Shown here piece by piece: positions 16,623-26,036 of a stretch of 64,000 nt of DNA (position 1 is the stretch's first letter; the number at the start of each line of letters is the position of its first letter). The stretch comes from SZUA-584 sp964441275 (GTDB taxonomy: Bacteria > Bacillota > Clostridia > Christensenellales > SZUA-584): contig CAYTUG010000004.1 of the NCBI GenBank assembly GCA_964441275.1, positions 1 through 64,000 on the forward strand, written 5' to 3'. The notes below the pieces were generated by a model, which had not been told where the DNA came from, did no database searches, and saw nothing but the letters and a program-made list of their open reading frames with translations. A program made the translations under genes and the position numbers.

Positions 16623-16901
16623 GAATATGCAAAATACTTTTAGAAAGTATGAGGCAAAGGTTTTAACTATTTAAATTAGTACGAATTAATTTCTTCGGTG
16701 GAGATGTTAATGGGCGGCGCTGAGGGAGGTTAATTGGGTAATAAAGTCCTAAAGCTTTCAAGCACAGCCTGCGACTATATAAGGCGGCTGCATACGGTGT
16801 AGGAAAATTTACACGCTTGATACACGTACAGATAAATCGTGACGATTGAAAGGCCATAAGATGGTCTCAATGCAAACAATTATAGAAAGAAGAATTGCGT
16901 T

Positions 16902-17924
16902 ATGTTAGCAGTAAAAATACCAGGAAAAAATACCATTGAAGTTGTTAATGAAAATATACCCACTCCTGGTGAAGGTGAGGTACTAATTAAAATGAAAGCG
17001 TCTGCCCTTTGCAGAAGTGATCTGTATGTATACCATGGCAAATCGCTTTTTGACAGTACCAGTTCATTATTTACGCCAGGGCATGAGCCGTGCGGGATCG
17101 TAGAGAAGCTTGGAAGCAATGTGAAAAAAACTAAGATCGGCGACAAGGTGGCAATATATCTGGTGATAAGCTGCCGGAAGTGTGAATACTGCCGGTCCGG
17201 TGATTGGATGCTATGTAATGAGGCCGGTTTTTTGGGGGCGACGATGAACGGCGCCCATGCGGATTATCTCGTTGTACCCGAGGACAACTGCTTGCCTTTG
17301 CCCCCTGAAATGGATTTCATAACCGGAGCGCTTGCGACCGATGTTGCCGGGACGCTGTACACGGCATGCAAAAGGCTTGTGCTCAGCGGTGCGAAAACAG
17401 TAAGTATTTTTGGAGTCGGGCCCATGGGAATGGGCGGTGTGCTGATAGCAAAGGCATTTGGCGCTACTGTAATAGCGGTAGATATCAATGACGAACGGCT
17501 TTCTCTTGCGAAGGAGTTGGGAGCTGATTACGCGATAAACGCTCAGAATAAAGATAGCATTGCAGAGATAAGGAAATTAACAAAAGGCAACGGCGCAGAT
17601 TGCGCTATCGTATGTTCCGGTGTACAGCAGGTAATGAACGAAGCGCTCAAAAGCACTAAAAAGCTTGGTTCGGTAGGCGTCATCGCGGAATCGAATGCCT
17701 GCACAATAGACCCCAGCAACGATCTTCTGCGAAAAATGGTCGAGATAAAGGGCTGTTGGTATTTCAACAGGAGCGATTGGTCGGAAATTTCTGAATTTAT
17801 AATTGATAAGAAGATTCCGCTTAGCAGGATTTCCACAAGAACATTTTCGCTTTCAGAGGCGGTTGAGGCTTTTAGGTTATTTGATTCCGGAAAAACCCAA
17901 AAGGTAGTTTTTTTATGGGATTAG
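16902..17924 (+). CDS. Zinc-dependent medium-chain alcohol/polyol dehydrogenase
   Basis: NAD(P)-linked dehydrogenase of the MDR family, 340 residues, first gene of the long operon. Catalytic zinc ligands are C37 (ALCRSD) and H61-E62 (GHEPCG). The structural zinc site is complete: C91, C94, C97 and C105 in CRKCEYCRSGDWMLC. The Rossmann motif is SIFGVGPMGMGG near residue 167. Substrates are likely to be secondary hydroxyls of polyols or sugar derivatives, like sorbitol, threonine or butanediol dehydrogenases; which one cannot be told. AAAGAAG precedes the ATG, and the binding protein gene follows after 48 bp. Confidence 0.92.
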   Translation: MLAVKIPGKNTIEVVNENIPTPGEGEVLIKMKASALCRSDLYVYHGKSLFDSTSSLFTPGHEPCGIVEKLGSNVKKTKIGDKVAIYLVISCRKCEYCRSGDWMLCNEAGFLGATMNGAHADYLVVPEDNCLPLPPEMDFITGALATDVAGTLYTACKRLVLSGAKTVSIFGVGPMGMGGVLIAKAFGATVIAVDINDERLSLAKELGADYAINAQNKDSIAEIRKLTKGNGADCAIVCSGVQQVMNEALKSTKKLGSVGVIAESNACTIDPSNDLLRKMVEIKGCWYFNRSDWSEISEFIIDKKIPLSRISTRTFSLSEAVEAFRLFDSGKTQKVVFLWD

Positions 17925-17971
17925 AAAATACAGATTTAGCTTAGGCTAAATAAATAATAAGGGAGGAAAAT

Positions 17972-19168
17972 ATGTTTAAAAGGTTAACAGTTATCATTTG
18001 CTGCATAGCTATGATTGCAAGTGCGCTAGTAGGCTGTGCGCAAGAAACGAATGGAGTACCAGACACTGAAACTCCTGAAAAGACAGATGTTGTGAAACCA
18101 ACGGAGGATGGCGCTCAGCCAGAAGGTTATCCGAAACCAAACCTGAACATTACTGAAGTATTTGGTCCAGGGCCTTATGGAGAAGAGCCAGCACAATTGG
18201 AGGATCTGGAGATTACTGACGAAGAGGCTGAACAGCTTAAAGCAGGTAATTTTAAAGTGGCCTTTGTTTATCATATGCTTACTAACGAAGTGAACCAGAT
18301 TAAAATTGCTTCAGCCAAGACAATAATGGAGGAATATGGCATAGAGGTAGTATGTGAATCCAATGCTGAAGGCATCACGGAGAAACTCGTATCGAATCTT
18401 GAGACAGCTATAGCGCTTCGACCTGATGTTATTGTAACAATGCCGTTAGATCCCGATGCAACTGCTCCCATATGCCGCAAGGCTCTTGAAGAAGGGATAA
18501 AGCTAGTATTTATGGAAAGCGTATGCACGGGGTTTGAGCCTGGCAAGGACTATGTGACAATGTGCAGTAGCGATAGCTATGGCAACGGTAAATTTGCAGC
18601 AGAATACATGGCTTATTTAATAGGTCCCGGAGGTCAGTGCGCAATGGCATGGCAGGATCAGAATCTTTTCTGCGTAAATGAAAGAGACCGCGCATTCAGA
18701 GAGACCATGGCAAACAAATTTCCGGAGATAGAGATTGTATTTGAAGCAGGGTATACCGATCATCTTAAAGCTGGTCCGATTGGTGATGCCATATTTGCAA
18801 AATATCCCGATATTGAAGCGTTGTATGCTACTTGGACAGGACCTGCGGAACAGGTGCTGGCTGCGGGTGAGGCCTATGGCAGAGGGGAAGATTTAATCAT
18901 AACATCCGTTGACCTCGATGATAATGCGGCGCGTATCATAGCTGAGGATGGTCCGTTTAAAGCTATTGGAGCGCCACGTTCTTACGAGACCGGTCTGTGC
19001 GAAGGATATGCCATCTGTTATGCTCTCCTTGGAAAACAGGTTCCTTCTACATACATCTGCACTCCAACGCAAGCCTGTACGAAAGAAAATATTTTGGAAG
19101 CGTATGAGATTTGCTTCAGAAGAGAAGCGCCGCAGGAACTTAAGGATATAGTTGCTAAGAATCAATAG
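17972..19168 (+). CDS. Sugar ABC transporter substrate-binding lipoprotein
   Basis: Extracellular lipid-anchored receptor for a ribose-type importer. The N-terminus has a signal peptide with lipobox ALVGC (lipidated C22), then an acidic Pro/Glu-rich linker to about residue 70 and a type I periplasmic-binding fold: FKVAFVYHMLTNEVNQIKIA, ALRPDVIVTMPLDPDATAPI, and later DLDDNAARIIAEDGPFKAIGA. The length of 398 is longer than typical RbsB because of the linker. The transporter genes follow, separated by a perfect hairpin. The ligand is unknown; neighbours suggest a sugar, polyol or glycoside. Confidence 0.92.
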   Translation: MFKRLTVIICCIAMIASALVGCAQETNGVPDTETPEKTDVVKPTEDGAQPEGYPKPNLNITEVFGPGPYGEEPAQLEDLEITDEEAEQLKAGNFKVAFVYHMLTNEVNQIKIASAKTIMEEYGIEVVCESNAEGITEKLVSNLETAIALRPDVIVTMPLDPDATAPICRKALEEGIKLVFMESVCTGFEPGKDYVTMCSSDSYGNGKFAAEYMAYLIGPGGQCAMAWQDQNLFCVNERDRAFRETMANKFPEIEIVFEAGYTDHLKAGPIGDAIFAKYPDIEALYATWTGPAEQVLAAGEAYGRGEDLIITSVDLDDNAARIIAEDGPFKAIGAPRSYETGLCEGYAICYALLGKQVPSTYICTPTQACTKENILEAYEICFRREAPQELKDIVAKNQ

Positions 19169-19197
19169 AACCCAGTAAAGAAATAATGGTTAAACTG

Positions 19198-19225
19198 TTT
19201 AGGTGCATCGCGAGATGCACCTAAA
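19198..19225 (+). promoter_or_regulatory. Perfect intercistronic hairpin with GNRA loop
   Basis: TTTAGGTGCATC and GATGCACCTAAA form a 12-bp perfect stem with the tetraloop GCGA. No U-run follows. Between a binding-protein gene and its transporter genes such a hairpin typically protects the upstream mRNA end or dampens readthrough, giving more receptor than transporter. Confidence 0.75.
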
Positions 19226-19251
19226 CACCTATTTTCTAAAGGAGCAGCACT

Positions 19252-20748
19252 ATGCAAAGTACAGAAGTTATTACAATGGAAGGTATTAATAAAAGTTTCG
19301 GCGGCGTTCCGGTACTGGTTGATGTTGACTTCCATTTGAATAAAGGAACAATACACGCTCTATGCGGAGGAAATGGAGCCGGGAAATCTACTCTTATGAA
19401 AATTATGACCGGTGTTTTTAGGCAGGATAAGGGGACTATAAAGGTTGACGGAAAAGTGGCGGTGATAAATTCTCCTATTGATGCCAGATCATACGGAATT
19501 AATATGGTTTATCAGGAATTGAGCTTGATTCCCACTTTGACTGTTACAGAAAATATTTATTTGACACATGAAATTAGAAAGGGTCTGTTTGAGGATAAAA
19601 AGAGTATGCAGAAAGCCGCTAAGGAATTTTTAGAAGACCTTGGCATGGATGTAGACGTTAACGCGTACATAAAAGATCTATCTGTAGGCGCATGTCAGCT
19701 TGTGGAAATCGCCAAAGCAATGTCTATGGATTCTAAGGTGTTGGTAATGGATGAACCGACGACCGCCTTAACAGAATATGAAACGAATATTCTCTTTCAA
19801 ATTATGCGGAATCTAAAAAAGCGCGGAGTTTCGATTGTCTATATATCCCATCGAATGCAGGAAGTGCTTGATATATCCGATAAGATTGCCGTTCTGAGAG
19901 ACGGGAAAATCGTGGTGAATAAAGACAGAGAGGAATACGATATGGATTCCTTGATTGATTATATAATCGGTAAAAAAGTAGAAAAACAGATGCAATACCG
20001 TGAAAGAGAAAGCGTTTGCATTAACGAAAACCTACTCGAGGTTCATAATCTTTCGGTTAACGAAAGGATCAATGATATATCTTTTTGCTTAAGAAAAGGA
20101 GAGGTACTGGGACTTGTCGGGCTAATGGGAAGCGGCAGGACCGAGATTGTCGAAGTATTATCGGGATTGCGTAGCCAGGGTGGTGCAAGGATCGTTCTTG
20201 ACAACAAAGAAGTCTCTATCAAAAGCGTTGATGAAGCGATAAAAAAAGGGATTATACTCGTCCCGGAAGACAGAAGGCGTGAAGGACTGGTGCTGATGCA
20301 TACCATTATGGACAACATATGCCTGCCGAACTTTGGCAGGGTGAAAAAAGGGATCTGGCTGAGCAAAAAGAAGTGTAAGGACATAACGAATGAATGCATC
20401 TGCGATTTCGATATAAAGGTGGATGGTGTTGATACGACTGTCTTTAATATGTCTGGGGGCAATCAGCAGAAAGTTGTAATATCAAAATGGTTTAAAACCA
20501 ATCCAAAAATACTTTTGTTAGACGAGCCTACAGCCGGCGTCGATGTTGGGGCTAAAGGCGAGATAATGAATATAATGCGGCAATTTGTATCAAAGGATAA
20601 AGGTGTAATATTTATATCGTCAGAACTATCAGAAGTGCTTGGGATATGTGATCGCATTATTGTATTGAAGGATGGCGCAATAAAAGCTGAATATAAACGT
20701 GGTCAAATAAAATCCGAGGAGGAATTACAACATGCTGTTCAACATTAG
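19252..20748 (+). CDS. Ribose-type ABC transporter ATPase (two NBDs)
   Basis: Energy-coupling subunit with duplicated nucleotide-binding domains, 498 residues, the normal RbsA/MglA length. First domain: Walker A GGNGAGKST, signature LSVGACQLVEIAKA (degenerate from LSGGQ), Walker B VLVMDEPTTAL. Second domain: degenerate Walker A GLMGSGRTEIVEVL, signature MSGGNQQKVVISKW, Walker B ILLLDEPTAGVDVGAK. A half-degenerate pair is normal for this family. AAAGGAGCAG precedes the start. The 3' end overlaps the permease gene by 17 bases, so the two are coupled. Confidence 0.95.
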   Translation: MQSTEVITMEGINKSFGGVPVLVDVDFHLNKGTIHALCGGNGAGKSTLMKIMTGVFRQDKGTIKVDGKVAVINSPIDARSYGINMVYQELSLIPTLTVTENIYLTHEIRKGLFEDKKSMQKAAKEFLEDLGMDVDVNAYIKDLSVGACQLVEIAKAMSMDSKVLVMDEPTTALTEYETNILFQIMRNLKKRGVSIVYISHRMQEVLDISDKIAVLRDGKIVVNKDREEYDMDSLIDYIIGKKVEKQMQYRERESVCINENLLEVHNLSVNERINDISFCLRKGEVLGLVGLMGSGRTEIVEVLSGLRSQGGARIVLDNKEVSIKSVDEAIKKGIILVPEDRRREGLVLMHTIMDNICLPNFGRVKKGIWLSKKKCKDITNECICDFDIKVDGVDTTVFNMSGGNQQKVVISKWFKTNPKILLLDEPTAGVDVGAKGEIMNIMRQFVSKDKGVIFISSELSEVLGICDRIIVLKDGAIKAEYKRGQIKSEEELQHAVQH

Positions 20749-21712
20749 AGGCAATAAGGCACAAACAGAAAAGAAAAGGATAGATTGGAGCAGGTACACA
20801 GCATATATAATTTTTTTGGGAGTATTATTGATATTCACGATTGTTGAAGGCGAACAATTCGCATCAATAACGAATCTGTTAAACATAACGAGACAGACAT
20901 CCATGATTACCGTAATGGCGGTAGCAATGACATTTGTAATCGCTGCCGGCGGAATTGATTTGTCGATAAGCGGAATCACTGCTTTGTCGGCGACTATTGC
21001 CGCGGACTTGCTTCTGGCGACGGACAATGTGATCCTGACTGTTGCAACAGTTCTTCTGTTCGGGTGTTTTGTCGGGTTTCTTAACGGAGTCCTGATAACG
21101 GGCTTGAGGATCCCTTCTTTCCTTGCCACCTTGGGTATGCAAAGTGTCGTTAAAGGCATTGCTATGTGGGTGAGCGGAACGAAATCTGTTCCAATATACA
21201 ATAAAACATTTACCAATATATTTGGATTCAGCGATATTGCGGGAGTTATACCGACACTGTTTATTTGGTCAATTGTATTTATAGTAATCGGCAATATTGT
21301 ATTAAAAAGACTGCCATTTGGGAAAAAAGTATTGTCGATTGGAGGAAATTCCACTGCCGCACGGTATACAGGAATTAAGGTTAGCAGAACCATCACATGG
21401 ACGTTCATACTCAGCGGGTTTTGTGCTGCTTTTGCCGGTATGTTGTATGCGGGAAGAATGCAAACAGGCCGTTATACCTTTGGCGAAGGAGTTGAAATGG
21501 ATGTTATCGCCGCTGTTGTGCTTGGAGGAACATCAATGGCCGGTGGTACCGGCAATATTTTTGGCGCGTTTGTCGGAGCGTTATTAATTGGTTCTATAAA
21601 TGTTGGGCTCATTATATTAGGATTGTCCGCTGCACAACAGATGTTAGCTAAGGGCATTATCATAATTATTGCGGTAGCAATAGGAAATATCAACGTTAGA
21701 AAAATAAGATAA
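20732..21712 (+). CDS. Ribose-type ABC transporter permease
   Basis: Integral membrane channel of the importer, 326 residues, with eight or more hydrophobic segments. Family blocks: AMTFVIAAGGIDLSISG, FLATLGMQSVVKGIAMWVSG, LSIGGNSTAARYTGIKV and DVIAAVVLGGTSMAGGTGNI, the last being the coupling region typical of the BPD_transp_2 family (RbsC/XylH). GAGGAGG lies inside the end of the ATPase gene. One permease gene is present, so the channel is presumably a homodimer. Confidence 0.95.
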   Translation: MLFNIRGNKAQTEKKRIDWSRYTAYIIFLGVLLIFTIVEGEQFASITNLLNITRQTSMITVMAVAMTFVIAAGGIDLSISGITALSATIAADLLLATDNVILTVATVLLFGCFVGFLNGVLITGLRIPSFLATLGMQSVVKGIAMWVSGTKSVPIYNKTFTNIFGFSDIAGVIPTLFIWSIVFIVIGNIVLKRLPFGKKVLSIGGNSTAARYTGIKVSRTITWTFILSGFCAAFAGMLYAGRMQTGRYTFGEGVEMDVIAAVVLGGTSMAGGTGNIFGAFVGALLIGSINVGLIILGLSAAQQMLAKGIIIIIAVAIGNINVRKIR

Positions 21713-21760
21713 TAAGTAAATCATATTTTAACCGTTGTATTTAGGTTGTAATACTTGTTT

Positions 21761-21789
21761 TTGACTTAAGAAAATAAATGCCTTACAGT
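21761..21789 (+). promoter_or_regulatory. Possible internal promoter
   Basis: TTGACT, 17 bases, TACAGT, in the 115-bp gap before the flavin oxidoreductase. It could allow the redox genes to be expressed apart from the transporter. The -10 box is weak. Confidence 0.3.
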
Positions 21790-21845
21790 CACAGTGTTTA
21801 TACGCTTTAAAAATCTATGGAAGACGGATGGAGGAACTTCAAAGT

Positions 21846-23795
21846 ATGTCCAGCATAAAATTTCAGCGGTTACTCTCGCCGTACAAATTAGGCACACTTG
21901 AATTAAAGAATCGGATGGTTTTTTTAGCACATCATACCGGATATGGCTATGACGGAATGATGACGGACGGCATCGTCAACCATTATGTTGAGCGTGCCAA
22001 GGGGGGGGCTGCGGCGGTATTTGTCAGCCAGGCGGCAGAACGTGATGGAAGGATGTCGCCCAGTTATCTGGTAGCTTCGGACAGAAGGTCAGAGCCGTAT
22101 GCACGTAAGATGTCGAAAGAGTCGCATAGGTATGGATGCAAAGTGCTGGCCCAACTGACACATCAAGGGCATACAACAATACAAAAGCAGCCAATTACGC
22201 TGTACGCACCTACTCAAATGCCGGGCCCTCATTGCCACTATAATACCAAAGAGCTGGAGATCGAAGAGATTGAAAGCATTAAAAATCATTTTGTCGAAGC
22301 TGCCGTGCTGCAGCGAGAATGGGGATTCGATGGAGTAGAGTTAAAGGTTGCGCATGACGGGCTTTTACGTACATTCGTATCTCCATATTTGAATCGACGT
22401 GAGGATGAGTACGGAGGATCTTTTGAAAATCGAATCAGATTCCCCCTTGAAATAATATCCTCAATAAGGAAAGAAGTCGGGGACGATTATCCTATAGGCA
22501 TTCGTTTATGCATGGATGAATTCACAGACTGGGGTTATTCCCACGACTATGGCTTGAAGTTGGCTAAGGCGTTTGAGGACGCTGGCGTAGATTTTATCAG
22601 TAACGATGTTGGTACTTTCAGCAGCTTTTATATGGAGATACCTCCAGCTCTGGTGCCGTTGAATTTTAGCATATACATTAGTGCGCTTTTAAAGGAGCGC
22701 GTTAAGATCCCTGTTATTGCGTTTGGCAGAATCAACGATGCGGTTCAGATGGAGACGATATTGGAAGAAAAGACTGCGGATATAATTGGTATGTGCAGGC
22801 AATTGATATGCGACCCTGAGACGCCTAATAAAATATTAGAAGGACGTGAGGAGGATATTCGAAACTGTATAGCCTGCAACGATGCTTGCCAGGATAATAT
22901 ACCTTTTGTAGTTCATTGCATGCAGAATCCGGGAGCAGGAAGAGAGGGTGATTACGGTATTGGTACACTGTGCCGGGCAAAGAACCCTATGAATATCATG
23001 GTAGTCGGCGGCGGTCTTAGCGGCATGAAAACAGCTGAAATTCTGGCAAAGCGCGGCCATAAGGTTGAGATCTACGAAAAGGACGGGGAACTTGGAGGCC
23101 AGATGCTTCTGGCGCAAAAGGTTCCGTTGAAAACGGACCTGGAAGACGTGACAAGGTACATCAAGAAGCAGTTGATAAAAATGAATGTGAAGATCTACTT
23201 AAATAAAGTAATTGATTTAGAGTATATTCGTAATAAAAACCCCGATGCGGTGGTGATTGCGACAGGATCGCATCCTGTTTTACCGAATTTGATTATTGAA
23301 GGTGAAACAGGTATCAAGATAATAACGCCAAACGAAGCATTGAGCAATATAGAACTGATTGGGAAAACAGTTGTTATATATGATGATGTTGGATACTGGC
23401 AGGGCATAGGAGTCGCGTACTATGCAGCTATGCTCGGTGCAAAAGTGATTATAGTAACTCCTGATTGGAAAGCAGGATCTTATATTAATGACGCGTTCAA
23501 TGAGATGCAGCACAAGCTACTGTACAGTAAAGGCGCTGATATAGTTGTTTCGCATAAAATAAGCAGCATCAATGGAAGCAGCGTCAATATAGAGAATAAA
23601 TTCAATCATAAGGTAAAAGAAATAAAGAATGTAGATACGCTTATCATTGCAACTCATAGCGTTTCAGATAATGAGTTGTATAAGCAGCTTAAGGCGGAAC
23701 GGGGAAGGATATACAGTATCGGTGATTGTGTTTCGCCCAGACGCGGAGACCACATTATATTTGAAAGCGAAAAGTTAGCCAGAAGTATAGGGTAG
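21846..23795 (+). CDS. FMN/FAD/[4Fe-4S] NADH:flavin oxidoreductase (OYE/TMADH-like)
   Basis: Multi-domain redox enzyme of about 649 residues, like 2,4-dienoyl-CoA reductase, trimethylamine dehydrogenase and gut enone reductases. The N-terminal FMN TIM barrel (about 1-335) contains VELKVAHDGLLRTFVSPYLN then EDEYGGSFENRIRF; the first His of the usual HGAH pair is Lys here. A [4Fe-4S] site follows in CIACNDACQDNIPF and HCMQNP. The C-terminal Rossmann part has IMVVGGGLSGMKTAEILA and VVIATGSHPVLP. Electron-transfer flavoprotein genes follow directly, so it probably exchanges electrons with ETF as trimethylamine dehydrogenase does. The ATG at 21846 has GGAGG 11 bases upstream; 21828 is the alternative start. 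Confidence 0.88.
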   Translation: MSSIKFQRLLSPYKLGTLELKNRMVFLAHHTGYGYDGMMTDGIVNHYVERAKGGAAAVFVSQAAERDGRMSPSYLVASDRRSEPYARKMSKESHRYGCKVLAQLTHQGHTTIQKQPITLYAPTQMPGPHCHYNTKELEIEEIESIKNHFVEAAVLQREWGFDGVELKVAHDGLLRTFVSPYLNRREDEYGGSFENRIRFPLEIISSIRKEVGDDYPIGIRLCMDEFTDWGYSHDYGLKLAKAFEDAGVDFISNDVGTFSSFYMEIPPALVPLNFSIYISALLKERVKIPVIAFGRINDAVQMETILEEKTADIIGMCRQLICDPETPNKILEGREEDIRNCIACNDACQDNIPFVVHCMQNPGAGREGDYGIGTLCRAKNPMNIMVVGGGLSGMKTAEILAKRGHKVEIYEKDGELGGQMLLAQKVPLKTDLEDVTRYIKKQLIKMNVKIYLNKVIDLEYIRNKNPDAVVIATGSHPVLPNLIIEGETGIKIITPNEALSNIELIGKTVVIYDDVGYWQGIGVAYYAAMLGAKVIIVTPDWKAGSYINDAFNEMQHKLLYSKGADIVVSHKISSINGSSVNIENKFNHKVKEIKNVDTLIIATHSVSDNELYKQLKAERGRIYSIGDCVSPRRGDHIIFESEKLARSIG

Positions 23796-23921
23796 AAGAA
23801 TTACTATGAGGGAGGCAATAGTCTCGCAGTCATGACAATAAAAGCATTGACTATAGTAAAGGTATTGAAAGGAGCGAGAAATATACATACGGTTAATCCA
23901 AGTATATTTCAGGTGCGGTAA

Positions 23922-24761
23922 ATGGACATTATTGTATGCGTAAAGCAGGTTCCTGATACAACAGATGTGCAAATCGATAGTGATACCAATAACCTTGTTA
24001 GGGATAATATACCATGCATCCTTAACCCGTATGATGAGTACGCAATAGAATGGGGACTTAAAATAAGAGATCAGTTTGGCGGAAAAGTTACGGCAGTTAG
24101 CATGGGACCTGCTCAAGCAGAAAAGGAATTAAGACGCTGTCTTGAATTAGGAGTGGACGAAGCCTATCTTTTAACAGACAGAAGGTTTGGGGGCTCGGAC
24201 ACTTTGGCGACAGGATACGTTTTATCGAAATGGATATCGAAACATTCATATGATCTGATTCTCTGCGGAGCCGAAGCAATAGATGGATGTACCGGACATG
24301 TTGGGCCATCTATTGCCGCAAATCTTAATATTCCGCAGTTTACTTCAGTAATAGACTTTTCCGTGAAGTCGAGAGATATTTATGTTCGAAGAAGCGTTGC
24401 GGCATATTACGAAGAATATAGTACTCCGTTGCCAGCGCTATTATGTATTAAAAAAAGTAATATTAAATTTATGAATCGGTTGCAAACTGAAAAACCTGTA
24501 ATTTTAGTTGATGCATCTTGTTTCGATAAGGAAAGAATAGGAGTATACGGATCACCGACAAGGGTTGTGGAGGTTTCGTTAACCAATAAAAGTATAAAGA
24601 GTTATGTTGAGGTAGATTATAAATGGAGCTGTGAAGATAGGATCGATTATATTATTCGCGGTGGCATAGAGCCGAATCAACATATAAAATTGCTGCGCGA
24701 CACGTCTGATAAATTAGCTGAGTACTTGATAAACGAAGAAATGAAGGAATATATTCAATAA
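23922..24761 (+). CDS. etfB: Electron transfer flavoprotein beta subunit
   Basis: Small subunit of ETF, 279 residues; with EtfA it carries electrons between flavoenzymes, and in anaerobes some pairs bifurcate electrons. It opens with MDIIVCVKQVPDTTDVQID, the family start, then LNPYDEYAIEWGLKIRD and VTAVSMGPAQAEKELRRCLE and the AMP/FAD-binding loop DLILCGAEAIDGCTGHVGPSIA. CAGGTG sits seven bases before the ATG. The alpha gene starts 23 bp downstream. Its place between the OYE-like enzyme and sugar genes suggests dedicated electron transfer for this operon. Confidence 0.93.
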   Translation: MDIIVCVKQVPDTTDVQIDSDTNNLVRDNIPCILNPYDEYAIEWGLKIRDQFGGKVTAVSMGPAQAEKELRRCLELGVDEAYLLTDRRFGGSDTLATGYVLSKWISKHSYDLILCGAEAIDGCTGHVGPSIAANLNIPQFTSVIDFSVKSRDIYVRRSVAAYYEEYSTPLPALLCIKKSNIKFMNRLQTEKPVILVDASCFDKERIGVYGSPTRVVEVSLTNKSIKSYVEVDYKWSCEDRIDYIIRGGIEPNQHIKLLRDTSDKLAEYLINEEMKEYIQ

Positions 24762-24784
24762 ATATATGAGGTAAAAATAAATCC

Positions 24785-25966
24785 ATGTTTATTATTGATA
24801 AAAAAAGATGTACTGCTTGCGGCTTATGTTTAGAAAGCTGTCTATTCGGAGCGATTGATATAAAGGATGGGGTTGCAGCCATAAGCGACAGTTGTGTGGC
24901 CTGCGGTGCCTGTATTAAAGAGTGTCCGCAGCATGCGATTTATGAAGAGGGCGGGGAGGTTACCGGCATTGACCTTGATGATTATAGTGGGTTTATGGTT
25001 GTTGGGGAGATGGATAAGACTTACGGAGTCAAAAAGGTCACATTTGAATTACTCAGTGAAGCGAGAAAGCTTGCCGATAAAAGAAACCAGGATTTAAGCT
25101 GTTTATTGTTGTGTGGCAATCTGCCTGATGTCGAAGTTGATAAAATCGGGAAAATAGGATGCAATAAGATATATCTGTATGAAGACAGCTCATTGGATCA
25201 CTATAGCACTGATGTATATTCGCAACTGGTGATTAATGCTATAGCCAAGTACAAGCCAGAAACAGTGCTTTTCCCTGCTACTGAAAATGGACGGGATTTG
25301 GCTCCATGTGTGGCATGCCGGTTAGAAACGGGCTTGACAGCAGATTGTACTGAACTGGATATAAATAAAGACGGCAACCTTCTTCAGATACGTCCTACAT
25401 ACGGAGGAAACATTTTGGCGACTATTGTTACGCCAAAACACCGCCCTCAAATGGCATCTGTAAGGCCGAACGTTATGCGTATTGTTGAAAGAAAACGTGC
25501 AGAGGGATGCGATGTCATACGGATAGATATTGAAGCCGATTCTTTGTACGAGCGCGTCTGCTACTTAGGAAAAAAAGAGAAAGATATAATATATAAAGAC
25601 ATTTCGGATGCTCAGGTTATTATCGCCGGCGGATACGGCATGAAGAACGCCGACAATTTCAAATGGATTTATAAGGTCGCGGCAAAACTGAATGCGGCAG
25701 TGGGAGCGTCCAGAAAAGCGGTAGACGAAGGCTGGGCGCCGGATGATATCCAGATTGGCCAGACGGGCAAAACTATAGCTCCCGATCTTTATATTGCTTG
25801 TGGAATCTCCGGGGCTTTGCAGCATTCGATAGGTTTGAAAAATGCAAAGAAAGTTATATCTATAAACAATGATCCGGCAGCTCCAATTTTCGCCTTAAGC
25901 GATGTTGCCCTTGTCGGAGATGCGACTTCGATTCTAAAAGATATATATATGATGCTCCCAAAATGA
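24785..25966 (+). CDS. etfA: Electron transfer flavoprotein alpha subunit with ferredoxin domain
   Basis: FAD-binding subunit, 393 residues, about 60 longer than plain EtfA because of an N-terminal 2x[4Fe-4S] ferredoxin: C9, C12, C15, C19 and C37, C40, C43, C47, with the fourth cysteine of each set followed by LFGAI or PQHAI. The C-terminal FAD domain is intact: VGASRKAVDEGWAPDDIQIG, TGKTIAPDLYIACGISGALQ and INNDPAAPIFALSDVALVGD. Ferredoxin-fused EtfA proteins occur in anaerobes, for example with caffeyl-CoA reductase, which suggests an added route to low-potential carriers. Bifurcation itself cannot be read from the sequence. Confidence 0.94.
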   Translation: MFIIDKKRCTACGLCLESCLFGAIDIKDGVAAISDSCVACGACIKECPQHAIYEEGGEVTGIDLDDYSGFMVVGEMDKTYGVKKVTFELLSEARKLADKRNQDLSCLLLCGNLPDVEVDKIGKIGCNKIYLYEDSSLDHYSTDVYSQLVINAIAKYKPETVLFPATENGRDLAPCVACRLETGLTADCTELDINKDGNLLQIRPTYGGNILATIVTPKHRPQMASVRPNVMRIVERKRAEGCDVIRIDIEADSLYERVCYLGKKEKDIIYKDISDAQVIIAGGYGMKNADNFKWIYKVAAKLNAAVGASRKAVDEGWAPDDIQIGQTGKTIAPDLYIACGISGALQHSIGLKNAKKVISINNDPAAPIFALSDVALVGDATSILKDIYMMLPK

Positions 25967-26036
25967 GGGGAATGGCGACAGTCATTAGTAACCGATCGTG
26001 CAGAATTAGTTACAGGTTATATAGGAGTTAATATAG

